Positions 1 to 12,133 are shown, numbered from the stretch's first letter. The stretch: 64,000 nucleotides of DNA from Nepenthes gracilis (GCA_033239525.1 BSYO01000019.1:8166592-8230591), one strand, 5' to 3'. Program-made: numbers and translations. The notes: generated by a model from the sequence alone, not told the origin.

Positions 1-118
1 GGTATTCTAGTCAGTAATAATGCATAATTTCTGGCCTGAATTTCAGCGTATTCGATGCAGGCTTGTTTACTTCACATCTTTGACTTACGTTATGCCAGGT
101 GAACTGCAAGATGTTAAA
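1..118. other. Intron-like flank left of a copia insertion
   Basis: No gene can be called here. A stretch at 46-102 is bounded by TTTCAG on the left and a GTGAAC donor on the right and could be a short exon of the exonuclease gene found at 5620. One frame gives a short run (FTSLT) slightly like the segment preceding the last exons of that family. The match is too weak to annotate as coding. Confidence 0.25.
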
Positions 119-123
119 GTGCT

Positions 124-225
124 TATTATTTAGGTAAGGAATAATATTATAATTATACTCATATAATTGTATAAATATGGGAGTATAGAACTATGATAAA
201 CCATAAACCCAATTGAAAATCTAAC
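124..225 (+). repeat. 5' LTR remnant of degenerate copia element
   Basis: Aligns with the start of the LTR at 4868: both contain a TATAAATATGGGAGT block (about 171-187 here, 4912-4927 there). Similarity fades after about 210, so the inner end of this LTR is lost or replaced. The outer edge is fixed by the GTGCT duplication. Confidence 0.6.
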
Positions 226-359
226 TATACTACTGTGGTTGACTAGGAGAACCGCACTGTATCTTAGAAGCCAAACCTCTCATGCCATTGCACGCGTTGC
301 CGCTCCTCACTTTTCTTGTGGAGTGTATTTCCTGTTATTTCTCAGATCTATAACAAATA

Positions 360-536
360 ATGAAGTTAGTCGAAAAGCCATTGGACCAAAGTGGTCGCGT
401 TGAGGAGTTGCACCAGAAAAGAAAGGCCACCGCCCTCATTGCTACACACGCCATTGAGAGGCAGCGCGTGAGTCCCACGCACAGCCTAATGACTATCTTA
501 GCTCTGTTTCTCATGGATTTGTTCTATCTCTACTAG
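360..536 (+). CDS. Small ORF of unknown origin in copia leader
   Basis: A 58-codon ATG-initiated frame between the 5' LTR remnant and the gag remnant. Its first 40 residues look protein-like: charged, with KPLDQSGRVEELHQKRKAT and a following IERQRVSP, and GC-richer than the wrecked surroundings. The last 18 residues are hydrophobic and probably not genuine coding sequence. I do not recognise the family. It does not look like copia gag or pol, so it may be a captured host exon fragment or a leftover of another insertion inside the leader. Chance is not excluded. Confidence 0.3.
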   Translation: MKLVEKPLDQSGRVEELHQKRKATALIATHAIERQRVSPTHSLMTILALFLMDLFYLY

Positions 537-959
537 CATCTAGTTTGATTTTTATGCCTATGATGTTTTTAACACTATCTATTCACACACCTTTGTCATG
601 TGTTTAAGCTGTAAGTATGGGCGCATTTAATAAAAGCAGAAAAATGCTTTATATTTGTTCAATATTAGCTATTGCTCCGTGGTTAGTGAGAATACAAGAG
701 ATCTCAAATATATTATTCATTTTGTATTTTAAGTGTTCTATTTTAGGTGTCTTCTTCCTCCGTTTTCTCTAGATTGCTTGTTGATATCACGGCTAGTGAC
801 ATGACAAAATCCATTGTCACTTCCAGTTTGTTGGGCACTGACTATTACCAAAACAAAATTAAAAGGTAGGGATTATTCGCATTAGGCAATTGTCATTGAG
901 ATTTGGTTTATTGGTTAAGGTTTAGAAGATCACCTCTCTACTGGACTTGTTGATGGTTT

Positions 960-1570
960 GGCTCCTACTGATAGTTGTGGAAATGTATTGATGCATAGTT
1001 ATTGAGTTTGTTATGGCAATCGATTGATAATAAATTACAAGATCTGTTTCGACTCTATCGATCATCTCAGTCTTTATGGTCCACCACCCAAGATATATAT
1101 ACAAATGATGTCACTTGTATTTTCAACATGGTTAATGATTTGAGTCATCTACAATTGGCCCATTGTGGCTTGACAAAATTGTTTGGACAAATTAGGTGGA
1201 CTTCTGAATTGAATGAGATTTTTTTATTTGGCAAAAACATCCGCACTTCTGGACACAATGTGAACAATTATTTATCATTCATGCCCCGATTTTGTGTTGT
1301 CTCACATTTCCTACCCTTATCGAGGCATAGTCTTGTATTATATGTGCTAGTTTTCAGTCCAATGTAATATAATCTCTTATCGACTATTCAATTTTTGTGG
1401 CACATTCTCGTAGTCATCTGGGGGAGGATGCGGTAGAGGTTGTGATGACGGAGGACGATTTAGCGGTAAAGGAATTGGTGATCGTCCCACACAGTATTCT
1501 TTTTGTAACAAGTTAGACCATATATATGACACTTGTTGGATACTACATGGTCGACCACATCATACAACAA
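960..1570 (+). pseudogene. copia gag remnant with zinc knuckle
   Basis: Relic of copia gag (nucleocapsid). Frame-shifted segments read TLWSTTQDIY-like and NMVNDLSHLQL (about 1060-1160), then a glycine/arginine-rich stretch (about 1415-1490), then a zinc-knuckle-like cluster around 1495-1555: FCNKLDHIYDTCWILHGRP, with C, H and C spaced as in a copia CCHC knuckle. Several stops and frame changes interrupt it, so no protein can be made. Confidence 0.7.
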
Positions 1571-2054
1571 ATGTAGCCATAGTTGATACTGAGGAGACAA
1601 TCTCTCCCTCTAGGCCACCAACATTCCATTCCATTCATGTATCTGAGAGTATACTAAATTCTTACAATTTTAGTATACATGATAGGCTGCTCATTTGGTT
1701 GCATCCCCCACTGTCTTATTTGTTGAGGTAAGTCACGGATCCTTAATGGCATGTTTATAGAAAACTATAGCTAATCAAAACCCATAGGGGATCAACTCCA
1801 GTGCCACCTATCATGAGTGGTGATGTCATATTATTTTCCCATATCCATTGCTCGTATATCTTATCTAATATCAGGCTTGCAGATGGTTCTTCTCTTTTGT
1901 TGTAAAAGGGATTGGATCCGTTTGTCCAACTTCTTTGATCTCATTACAATCTATTCTTTATCTTTCTAAATTTTTATTTAACTTATTATCTAATAGCAAA
2001 TTAACCAAATTACTTAATTCTTTGGAACTTTTTCCCTGATTTTTTATTGCTCAA

Positions 2055-2780
2055 GATTTGAGAACATGCAGGATGAATCATTTCAGGCACGAATTCCAAG
2101 GCTTATACTACTTGGATATTGAAGTTCCTATCACTTGTACCGCTTTACTCATACCCGAGCAAATATACAGTCATCTTGGTCATCCATTTCTATCTTCCGT
2201 AAAAAAGATGATTTCGAGCTTTAGTTATATTTCTAAACTTTTGTATCAATCCTGCCGGTTAGGAAAGTATAGTTATAGTTCTTTTGTGAGTAGTCTCAAC
2301 AAATGGGCTTTTGCCTCATTTATGTTAATTCATTCTGATATCTGAGAACCTAGTATTCTCTCCAAGACTAATTGTGGTTATTTATTGATGATTATTCTTG
2401 AATGACTTGGTTATATTTAATGAAAGATCGATTAGAGATGTTTTCTATTTTTTTGTTTTTTGTGTTGAGATCCGTACATAATTTGGTGCTTCCATTCCAA
2501 TGTTGTGCTATGATAGTGTCAAAGAATATTTGTTTGCCTCATTTTATTCCTTCATGTCCATATAAGGTATCATTTTTCAATCATCTTTCTCTCACTCTAG
2601 ACAAAAAAATGAGATGGATGAGAGAGAATCAGCACCCGTGCATTACTCCTTCACATGTATACTCCTTTGACTTTTTGAGATGATACAACTCTTACTGCCT
2701 ATTATCTAATTAATCGTATGGCATCATCTGTGCTCCACGGCCAAGTTCTGTTTTCTAGTCTTTTTCCCCTGTGATCTTCA
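2055..2780 (+). pseudogene. copia integrase remnant
   Basis: The first open stretch (2058-2345) matches the GAG-pre-integrase zinc-binding region: GLYYLDIEVP, then IYSHLGHPFLSSVKKM, then a C-x-L-G-K segment, ending at LIHSDI where the integrase core would begin. After a stop the core continues in pieces: NAKEYLFASFYSF near 2518 and LTAYYLINRMASS near 2695, the latter a well-known copia integrase block. The catalytic residues cannot be confirmed because of frameshifts. Confidence 0.75.
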
Positions 2781-3424
2781 CATGTCTTTAGATATGTATA
2801 TTTCATTCATAATCTATCTCCCGGTTAGAACAAATTTGCTCTCCAATCTCTCAAATGCATTTTTCTTGATTAAACTAGACATTAGCAAAGGTGTTGATGT
2901 TATACTCCATAGTTACACAAATTCTTTGTCTCAGTAGTTGTGACATTCTTTGACTTTGTCTAATTTACTTCTCCTTCACTTTCTTTTGATTCTATGACTA
3001 AGGCTCCTCCCCTTCCCGTTCCTCTAATTCCTTCTCAGGGTTCATTTGAACCATCTATTACCTTGAAGAATACACCAAAGTTCGAATATGTAGAGAGCTC
3101 CTCCCAATTGAATAGACCAAATGTTCATCTGTATGTGCGATGTCCTTGCACTTCTCCACAAGACATGCTTGCACTAGTCCCGTCACTTCCTCCAAACCGT
3201 TCACTAGCTCACTATTGATCCGATTGGATACTCATCATTGTACAATCTCACCTCGTATTTTCATTGTCCTATCGTACAATTTCTTGTCATCCACATTCTC
3301 TTATTTTATTACTTATCTTCTGTCCCTATTCCTAAATTTATTAATGAAGCCCTTGTGGATTCAATGTGGCGTATTTCTATACTTAATAAAATGTCTACTT
3401 TGCACTCTAATGGTACTTGAAAAT

Positions 3425-4840
3425 TAGTTTTTCTTCCTCCTGACAAGATTATTATAGGTTGTCGGTGGATCTATATTATAAAGCTTTCCCTTAATGACAC
3501 TATTGATCCCCTTAAAGCTTGACTGGTAGCTAAGGGTTATACCGAAGTTTGTGGACTTGATTATGGTGGTAACTTTTCTTCGGTTGCTAAGATGTCTTTT
3601 GTTTGTATCTATTTTAACATTTGCTGCTATGTACTGTTTGCTCTTACACAAGCTAGACATAAAAATAGCCTTTTTGAATGGTGATTTATTGGAGGAAGTT
3701 TAAATGGAGCAACTATCTAAGTTTGTTTATCAGAGAGAGTTTGACAAAGTTTGTTTCCTTAAAAGTCTTTGTATGACTTAAAGTAATCTCTTTGGATATA
3801 GTTTTGTCGTTTTAGTATGATTGTTCTACAATTTGGATTGAAATAGTATGGTGTTGATCATTCAATGTTTTATCGAAGTTTATCAACAAGAAAATGTCTA
3901 TGGATAATCGTCTATAGATGATATAATTATCATTGAAGATGACATCGAGGACATAAGAGAGTTAGAAACTTTCCTGTAACAACAATTTTAGATAAAAGAT
4001 TTAGGACCGTTGAGTTACTTTTTCGGGATTAATGTTGCAAGATTGAAACAAGGGTATTTACTTCTCAACGCAAGTATACTCTTGACACGTTGAATGAAGC
4101 AGATATGCTAGGCTCTTGACTATGCGACTCGCTGATAGATCCCAATATCAAGTTGTTATCTAATGAAGGAGACTTGATATCTAATCAACGATCATATAGA
4201 AGATTGGTTGATAAAATAAACTATCTTATTGTAACTTGTTAGGATATTTTTTTTTCGGTAAGTGTAGTAAGTCAGTTCTTAGACTCCCCATGAGAAAGTC
4301 ATTTAAAAGTTGTTATGCACATTCTTTAATACATTAAATGAGCTCTTGGCAAAGGGTTACTCCATGGGAATGGAGAAAATTTTGACATTACATGTTATTC
4401 AGGCGTTGATTGGGCAGGATCTTTAGTTAACCATGATTCCACATTCAAGTATTATGTATTTAGAGGTGAAAATTTAATATCCTGAAAAAACAAAAAACAG
4501 GCAGTAGTATTACAGTCTATTGCAGAATCTCAGTACCACTTGATGGTTCTAACTACTTGTGAGTTGATATAGGTCAAAGTAGTCTTCACAGAGTTTGGAA
4601 TGGACTGTTCTTCACTAATAAAATTGATGTGTGACAATCAAGTTGTTTTACATATCACCTAAAATTTTATATTTTATGAGTGGATTAAGCATATTGAGAT
4701 TAATTACTATTTTGTACGAGAGAAAATGTTGACAAAGGAGATAGCCACCTTTTATGTTCGTTCAAATGATCTACTTACCGATTTATATACTAAACCCTTA
4801 AAAGGTTCTAGAGTTGTGTAACAAGATTGGCACATATGAT
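3425..4840 (+). pseudogene. copia reverse transcriptase-RNase H remnant
   Basis: RT begins about 3436 with DKIIIGCRWIY, then LVAKGYTEVCGLDYGGNFSS, then LDIKIAFLNGDLLEE (about 3653), the usual copia RT N-terminal half. The middle is badly scrambled. RNase H is readable from about 4440: an ISxKxKKQAVV-like block, then LQSIAESQYHL, TTCELI, LMCDNQVVLHI and WIKHIEINYYFVREKML, ending with NDLLTDLYTKPLKGSR at about 4768-4813. Multiple in-frame stops are present. A purine-rich tract (AAGGGAGAG, 4859-4867) directly before the 3' LTR is the polypurine tract. Confidence 0.85.
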
Positions 4841-4867
4841 ATATATATGCACCAACTTAAGGGAGAG

Positions 4868-5000
4868 TGTTGTTTGGGTAAAAGGTACTCTTGTAGTTAT
4901 ACCCATATGATTCTATAAATATGGGAGTTTAGTATTCATTAAATACTAAGTCCTTTCCTCTACTTCTCTCTCTTCTATATACTTTATAATATATTTAACA
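4868..5000 (+). repeat. 3' LTR of degenerate copia element
   Basis: A 133-bp LTR from TGTTGTTTGGG to TTTAACA, directly after the polypurine tract and directly before the GTGCT duplication. It has a TATAAATA box (4912-4919) and a CT-rich stretch near 4950-4975. It is very short for an LTR but within the copia range. Confidence 0.75.
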
Positions 5001-5005
5001 GTGCT

Positions 5006-5619
5006 AAAGCAATTTGCACGCTGAAATGGAAATGACCATGGACATATAACTGGAAATGACCCATGGGCTAGATTGATTACAATTTGTTTGGAATTATATA
5101 TACTTTGGAAAAGTAGAATTTTAATACTTATTGCAAGAGTAGTTTTAACTAAGACTTGCTTCTTCTGATTGAGTTGGTATGCGTTGAATGTGTACCTCTG
5201 TGCAGTAGTTGCAGCAGATTGCTTAGAGGTAGCTATTGCTGATTGTAAAATCTAGAAACTGAGAGAAAGCAAGGGAAAAACATGCAGGGAACCATATTTC
5301 TCTATAAGGTGAATCTGGGGTTTCTTTCAGTTTGGGTAATGCACAAAGTGATCTGCAAAGACGCATTTGACGAAGTGCCTAAATTATTATGATTGGTCAT
5401 ACAGTGGCAGTCTAGCCTTTCAGTTTTCTTTTGTTTGCTCATCTATTTTCTGTTCTTGTTACCTGCTGTTATACATAATAACGGCCACACTCCTAGTGTC
5501 TGTTCTCAATCATTCATGTTAATTATGGCAAATAGAATCAATAAGTACTAAATAAAAAAAAAAAAGGAAATAAGCAATATTCGTTGCAAAATTCATTGGG
5601 TTTCTTAACATGCATGCAG
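5006..5619. other. Intron sequence upstream of exonuclease exon
   Basis: Intron-like, AT-rich DNA ending in TGCATGCAG, a good 3' splice site. A stretch at 5210-5255 reads as a short run of aliphatic residues in one frame but matches nothing I recognise. Confidence 0.4.
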
Positions 5620-6137
5620 CTCCTAAAGCCCAACAAGATAAGACTGGGAAACTGGGAAGCTGATGTTTTGTCAACGGCACAGTTGCAATATGCTGCTACT
5701 GATGCATTTGCATCATGGTACCTCTATCAGGTGAACTATGTAATGTTCTATTAAACTTAAAAGTGCAAAAGTCCTCAAAATCCTTCTTTTACAATATCAA
5801 TAAATATTTCACCCCATTGTTTTGTATTATGAAAAAGAATTAAGTCTACTAGGGTCAAATGGTTCTTTTTTTTGTGCTTTTTAACGATTTTTTTATGTTG
5901 GCTGTTCTATATATATATATATGTATATAACTTTTATTTTTGTGACAATTGTTTTGAAGGGGAAAATAGGAATCCCTATCCCCAAAATTATAGCACAGTT
6001 TTTTTTCTAAAACCGTACAATTTTCCTGATCTAAATCAAATGGGTTTTACATGAAAAGATTTGGCTTAGCATGTACTATTCAATAAAGTCCTGTCTTTAT
6101 TGAACAGGTGCTCAAGACCTCCCCATTAATGCCTTAG
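5620..6137 (+). CDS. WEX: WRN-like 3'-5' exonuclease, C-terminal exons
   Basis: Two exons encode the C-terminus of a DEDDy 3'-5' exonuclease of the Werner-exonuclease type. Exon 5620-5730 (37 codons, phase 0) starts after TGCATGCAG and reads LLKPNKIRLGNWEADVL, then LSTAQLQYAATDAFASWYLY, followed by a GTGAAC donor. The intron 5731-6107 ends in TTGAACAG, and the last exon 6108-6137 encodes VLKTSPLMP and a TAG stop. LQYAATDAFASW is the hallmark ExoIII motif, holding the catalytic tyrosine and the final aspartate. Plant WEX proteins act on DNA ends and are linked to post-transcriptional gene silencing. Upstream exons with the first catalytic acids are not visible; they may lie left of the window, with a copia element filling part of the preceding intron. 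The family call is strong; the exact orthologue is inferred. Confidence 0.88.
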
Positions 6138-7740
6138 ACAGATCTAAAATTCTAAATGGAGCTTGAAGCATATGCTGGGAGAACTTGACTGCTTCAGTTA
6201 CCAATCCTGATCCTGCATAAAGCTGACAAAGGAATCAACGAGGAACCATTGGAGTCGTGATGCATGCACCATGAGAACAACGTTTATCTCATCCACAAAA
6301 TGCAGTGCTCAAGTTCTCCATGCCGTCCTGCAACATCTTTTGTTCAGATCATTATCCTGATGATTATTATCTACATTTGTTTGAAAATGAATTCATTGAC
6401 ATTGGGTTTTGCCGTTTGTATTGTTTATCATCCCCCGTTTCCACCTTCAACTCCTCCCCAGAGAAGTGAAAAAGAGAGGAGAAAGAAATCTTCCCATTGT
6501 TTCCATGACACTGTTCTGTTAGATGGCAATGGGAATTGAGGATTCTCATTTGATTAATACCTTGAAAGATTTTTGTTAATTTCTTTGAAGAATGGGTCTG
6601 CCATAAGATGCTCATTTTGTCATTTTGTTTTTTTTTTTTCTGTAATTCCTTTGGGCTACACTTATGAAACTTGTGCTTGAATAAGGTAATGAGATTACAT
6701 CTGAGGCACCAGTCAATCCCATTATCTATGAAAATTGGTTATGATGGGTTTGTTCATTTCTTAGGATGTGTTAATGTATGCAGTACTGAGGGTCTGGATG
6801 ACCTTCAAAAGGAAAATAGTGTTAGGTTCTCCGGTAATGGAGAGGAAAATCCTCTGTTGCTTGATAATGACTGAGAATGAAAAAAATGAGATGAGAAAGG
6901 CCTTAAAGGGTTAGCTTCTGCGTTGCATATATTAAACGGCATTGGCTAACAGGAGGCTAAGGCATGTGTTTCTCAAATTGCTGAGATTATGTAATAGGAT
7001 GTTAGTCCTTTATCATAGGTTAAGACGTGCCATGGGATGTGTTTATCATAACTACGCATCTTGTTCTCTCTTCTTAACTTCTTTTTTTCTACTTTTATTG
7101 CCTGTAGGATTTTTTGTTTGTCTTTGTGGCTGACTGATGCATTTCTTAATCTGAATGGACTAAGATTCACTGGAGAGGCTCCCTCTGCATGTCCATTGAC
7201 GCTTCCTTGTGGGATTTTCATTCAGTAGCTGATATATCTCTCTGCCTTTTGCAGGGTGGCTGTCCCATGTCTGGAGGATTCCAAAATTCACTTTTGTCTG
7301 TGGGCAGTTTAAAATGTATAATATGATAGAATTTACAACCAAGCCGAACACCATGCTAAGCTAAATGGGTGTTGACTGTTTGAAGGTAACATACTTCTAA
7401 CTACATAATAGGCTATTTTATTTGCAATGCTTAATTAAAGTTGCAGTAGATCAATCATTCAAGACGTAAAAAATAAAGTGTAAAACTTACATGTGGAAAT
7501 TTAAATTTGTAAGAATGACAATGGTTTAATCATTCATAATTTAGAAAATAAAATGACAATAAATAAAGTACAAAAAAATTAAAATATAGAAAAATGTAAA
7601 ATTGTTGGAGGCTAGCCGCAATCTGTGGATTTTCACATCACAATGTAATATGAAATTATAATATTCTAATATCAATATGAAATTAAACTAATCACTAAGT
7701 ATAAGAAGTAAATGGTAAAAAACCTTTCATTATTGCTAAA
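6138..7740. other. 3' UTR and downstream flank of exonuclease gene
   Basis: Starts as the 3' UTR of the exonuclease gene; I could not fix the poly(A) site. Moderately complex sequence with several short open frames on both strands and none with a recognisable protein signature. From about 7390 the DNA becomes strongly AT-rich. Confidence 0.4.
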
Positions 7741-8140
7741 TCTTTGATAAAATTTAGACCGGCTAGAATGGCAAAGGTAACTCGAATAAGAATGATAAAA
7801 GCATTGAGAAGAAAAAAGGATAAGCCAAGTTGGAGAGGATGAAGCGTGAGGAGTGGTAATATATTAGGGACTTGGCTAATTGTATGATCAAGTTGTATTT
7901 TACGGATAATACTCTTTAGAAAATTATCGGTTTGTCAGATCTATCGGAGGTCTGAATGAAACTTGAGGGTCAATAGAAGCCCAAGTTTTTGATGATGAGC
8001 CAAGTCTTTGTCAATAATATCAATGAAATTACAAAGTCACTATCAATAATATATTCAGTTTTTCTCTCAGTAAAATGATAGCAACTAGCTTTTAGAATTC
8101 TCTCTAAAAGTCTGGCTACAAAAGTGGGATTCTTCCGCTA
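7741..8140 (+). pseudogene. Tork-type copia gag fragment
   Basis: A gag scrap related to the gag of the copia element at 57289-62559. Readable pieces are KALRRKKDKPSW (about 7800), DLANCMIKLYFTDNTL (about 7871-7918) and IIGLSDLSEV (about 7923), which align with DFANCTIKLCLEDNTL and VLGLTDLAEV of that element. Stops and shifts interrupt it, and no LTR is recognised around it. Confidence 0.65.
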
Positions 8141-8473
8141 GCGTTATGTAATCAACTTAAACTTAAAATCTTTTTTTTTTTTTTGGTAAGTAAAAAAAAT
8201 ATAAGTGTGAGAAAAATGCCCAATAAGTAATAATAATTAAGAATATATAATAAATAATAAATATTTCAAATATTAAAAATATAAAATCACAACAGTAATA
8301 TAAAATCTAATGCTATTTGAGAATTTACAAATCATCGTAATCACGACTTAAAAGTAGGACGGGTTACCTTGGATCATTGTATTAAAAAGATAATAAGATT
8401 TATTAATAATGGAAGAAAATTTTTTAAAATCTGATATCAAGAGATAAATAGGAATTTTTTGGTTCAAATATTA

Positions 8474-8710
8474 TATCAAATAATAATAATTTTTATAGAT
8501 TCTACTGAATCTAAATCTCACTAAATCAACACATGGATTTTGCTAAGTGTAACTCATGGGTTCTATTGATTCATAGTTTGAATATTAGTATGAACAGTTT
8601 GAATATCAAATAATAATAAACATTATAGATTCCATCGAATCTAAATCTTGTAAATCTGATATATGGATTTTGCTAAGTGCAACTCATGGGTTCCATTAAA
8701 TCTTAAACTA
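8474..8710. repeat. Imperfect 130-bp tandem duplication
   Basis: Two adjacent copies begin with TATCAAATAATAATAA at 8474 and 8604. Both contain ATGGATTTTGCTAAGTG and AACTCATGGGTTC. The second copy is cut slightly shorter. Function unknown. Confidence 0.8.
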
Positions 8711-9306
8711 ATGAGGTATCAATATAACGAGATAATATGACAAATCTCCTGGATCTTATTTTTGCTTCTATGAACTAAAGGTCATGTACGTTTCCCCAGC
8801 AGTTGGGTACTTATACGAGATAATTGATTCTTGAAAGTTTGATACGCAACCGAATTCATGATCTATCGAAACTCTGCCCAACAAAATACAAATATCTCAC
8901 TAGGGCGCTTATTATCCACCAAATAAAGTACGAAAAATATTTTTATATGTCAAATCTAATATCACACTATATAATGGTCACATAGTTATAAGTATATTTT
9001 TATACTAAGTAATATACCTCATCACTACCATGATATAGAAATTAATATTTGATGATTATGGACTATATTAAAGTGTCATACATTTCTTATTTTTTAATAT
9101 AATAATATTTTCATATAATCTCATTTACCTTGACCGTAAGAAACCAAATGATACATATCTTCATACAATCGAGTATTAATACAAAAGATTTTAAAATTAC
9201 AATGATAAAAGTGTCATTTGGTATTAACTTGAGCAGTACTCATGCGATAAAGACTAACACATAAAGAAGGTCATCACCGATGAAACAGGAAATACTCATA
9301 GACACA
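8711..9306. other. AT-rich intergenic DNA
   Basis: No coding frame, RNA gene or repeat with clear ends is seen. The right edge is the CTAAC duplication of the neighbouring solo LTR. Confidence 0.4.
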
Positions 9307-9311
9307 CTAAC

Positions 9312-12035
9312 TGTGACGGAACAAATTATTTTTCTCTAATAATTTCCGGCAATAAACAAATAAAACTAATATCTAAAATTTTAAAACTTTGAATTCTGTA
9401 GAAATTTTAGCAGAGTTTTCTTTATAATTGAGTCAAAAATCATTTATACAACATGTTTAATTAAAACATGTACAAACATATAAATCTCCAGATTTTAACA
9501 TTCAACACAATACATACACAGGATCAATAAATATCATATCATTCATGGCTCCAATACAATATTTATAACTATCACATTCGATCTAAATAGAGATGTCATC
9601 TAGGCTTAAACAAATTCATAATCAACCAATAGTGAAAGCAAAACTAGATACATCAACCATCTGCGGAAGCACAACAAAATTTACAATAATAGATAACATA
9701 TCATACAACATTCCGTTATACAATATAAATCTAACTTAATTATTTCTATTCTATTACATTAAACATACACAAAACTATAAGTTCTGAAAGTTCAGTCGAT
9801 TTCTTTAGTTTAGCTCCGACTTTGCTCTAACTAATCGAGTATCAACTCGTAACTCTCATCTGGAAGGAAAAAAGGTAAGAGTGAGTTAATAGCTTAATAA
9901 GTACATCATAACAAAGCACTGAACGATAGTAATAAAACTAAATAGAAGAAAGATATAAATAAAACTTGAATAGACATGCTTAGGTGTAGTTTACTTCTTT
10001 CATTCTTATTTTTTTTAAATATGTAATATAAGTATAATCATTCATCTTTTCAGACCAGGGTTAGTGGACCCTATTAGCCAAAGGGAGTGAATAATCAAAG
10101 ATAGATTGTATTTCGCACACAATCAGAAACCAAAAAAAGAATAGAAGTATCCCTCTTGGCGAGATAATTTACAATAATACCTCCCAAAGGTAGGTCAGAC
10201 TCAGTACAATATCCTCCAGTGTTAACACTTCGAGAAAAGACGGATCACATATCACTCCATGGATGGAGTTATCATCGATTACCACCGTAACGTCCTAAAA
10301 CATGTCCCTAATATTACCCGCTATAATAAGCGGCCAAGATAATTCCATTGAGATTCCACTGTCACACTAGTGACATGCTTGGGCGTTACCCATTAGAAAT
10401 ATGAATGCAGATCCTAGTTTCATGATTACCAATTCTTTTGAGGGAAGTTCTATTAGATTCTTTTCACAGATATATCCATATGGTAGATTAGATTCATCAA
10501 ATTTTCAATGTGGAATTCTCCTCCAATTATTCATGTACTTATTGTCTTGCGGATTTCAATCTTTTCATAACTTAACTTATATACAATTATCGAAAGCATG
10601 GAGAAGATTAAGAGTTCTTAACGTTAAAGAACAAATTGACTTTGAGAGCTTTCGGACATAGATTTTTTTAATAATTGAACGTATCAAAACTTTCAAATTA
10701 TATAATTGAACTTGTACAAATATACATATCACTTGATCAGCAATTAAATATAGAAAAATTACGCAAAATATCGTTTGAAGTCGTCGGGTGAATAGTACCC
10801 GTGAATAGTGCACATGAACAGTACACCGATATACATATTGATTAATTCTTAAAATTTCGGATATTTAATGGGTAATTTATTGAACCCAAGGCATGTGTAA
10901 CTATAATCCCAAGTCAATTTATACATTAAACTCCAAATCGAAGTTTAAACGGTATCCGGGCGTGGGTTAAGGACTTCGCGAACGAAAATTCGTATATAAC
11001 CACAAATTCGGATACCTAATCGACAAATTAACTTACCCAAGCCATGGATAATCATATTCTAGTCCCAAATTAAGTAAATACCCCAAAAATTCATGGGTTA
11101 TGTGCTCGGGCGCGAGGGTTAGGGTTTTTATTGTCCGAAACCTTTCCTAAATTATAAATTTGGACTTCAAATTAACATATATGCATGTTTAGGTATTGAG
11201 AATCATAAAATATAAACTTAATTGGGTATCAGAATAAATATACTAAAAAAAAAAAGATAAAAGTGTAAGAAAATGAAAGAGAAGAGTATGAGTGTACTTA
11301 TCTCAACTCGATCTATCATATTTCTAACTAGCTCTCGGATGAAATCGGACTCGCAGGCCTCCATCTCCCCTTCTCTCTCTTCCTCTTCCCTCTCCCTCTC
11401 TCTATTTTTCTTCTATAAATGAAAACTGCCCAAGAAAATCACGCGTGGCGTTTATATTCGGTGAGCCAGCACTCGAGCGTGCGGCGAGCGTGCCTCAGGT
11501 GCCCATATGTTGGAATCGGCGTCGAACCTAGGCTCGAGCGTGCATCGGGCACGGGTTAGGCTCGGTGCCGACCAACATTGTGCCAGCTTTACATTTTAGC
11601 CGTCTGAGACTCGTTTTGACCTTTCTAACCAAATTTTTCACATCCTAGGACCCTAATTTTGGTTATATAACCTTAATAAGTCATGATTATTATGATTTAA
11701 AACTCGAAATCTTATTTACGGGTTAACATTTCACGATTTACAACTTCGGTTCCTGATTTTGCCAATTCCAGATTTTTGAGCTTTTCAATTCGATTCCTCC
11801 TGTACCTTTTGACCACGATTTACCTATTTCAACTTAATTACCTCCCAATTATCATATTTTGAAAATCCGAAACCTCACCACCCATATTAACCATATCTTG
11901 AAAACCGATACCTTATAGGGCCCAACTTCCTCTTTTTACGTCCGAACTCAAATTTTCACATTATAAACATAATCCTTAATCATTATTAATTTAATTATAC
12001 CCTAATTATCGTATTCTGGAACTCGGGTCATCACA
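9312..12035 (-). mobile_element. Solo LTR, 2.7 kb, gypsy-like
   Basis: Bounded by TGTGACGGAACAA on the left and GGGTCATCACA on the right, with an exact 5-bp duplication CTAAC on each side (9307-9311 and 12036-12040). There is no internal coding region, so this is a single LTR left by LTR-LTR recombination. Read on the - strand it begins TGTGATGACCCGAG and ends GTTCCGTCACA, which suggests - orientation, a Ty3-gypsy-like LTR by inference. It contains a CT-rich block (about 11359-11410) and three tandem 13-bp units at 10788-10826. Confidence 0.85.
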
Positions 12036-12040
12036 CTAAC

Positions 12041-12133
12041 CGTACGTTTGGTTGGTGAGAATAGAAATTTTATTCCCACATTATTCCTTTTGGGAGTATT
12101 TTTTTTTCTTTTTGGTTGTATTTTGATAGGAAA
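12041..12133. other. Possible MITE end fragment
   Basis: Begins CGTACGTTTGGTTGGTGAGAAT, a sequence style common at the ends of plant non-autonomous DNA transposons. A roughly inverted counterpart (AACAATTAAACGTG) occurs at about 22858-22871. The pairing is tentative. Confidence 0.25.

Larger units (their letters stand above)
124..5000 (+). mobile_element. Degenerate Ty1-copia retrotransposon
   Basis: An old Ty1-copia LTR retrotransposon on the + strand, in gag, integrase, RT, RNase H order, which is the copia order. It is flanked by an exact 5-bp duplication GTGCT (119-123 and 5001-5005), so both ends are original. The 3' LTR begins TGTTG and ends AACA; the 5' LTR has drifted so that its first dinucleotide is TA. 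All reading frames are broken many times. It sits in sequence that looks like an intron of the exonuclease gene whose last exons lie at 5620-6137 on the same strand. Confidence 0.85.

Noticed and set aside
46..102. Exon of the exonuclease gene
   Set aside because: Splice-like borders exist, but the peptide match to the family is only a few residues; not enough to call.
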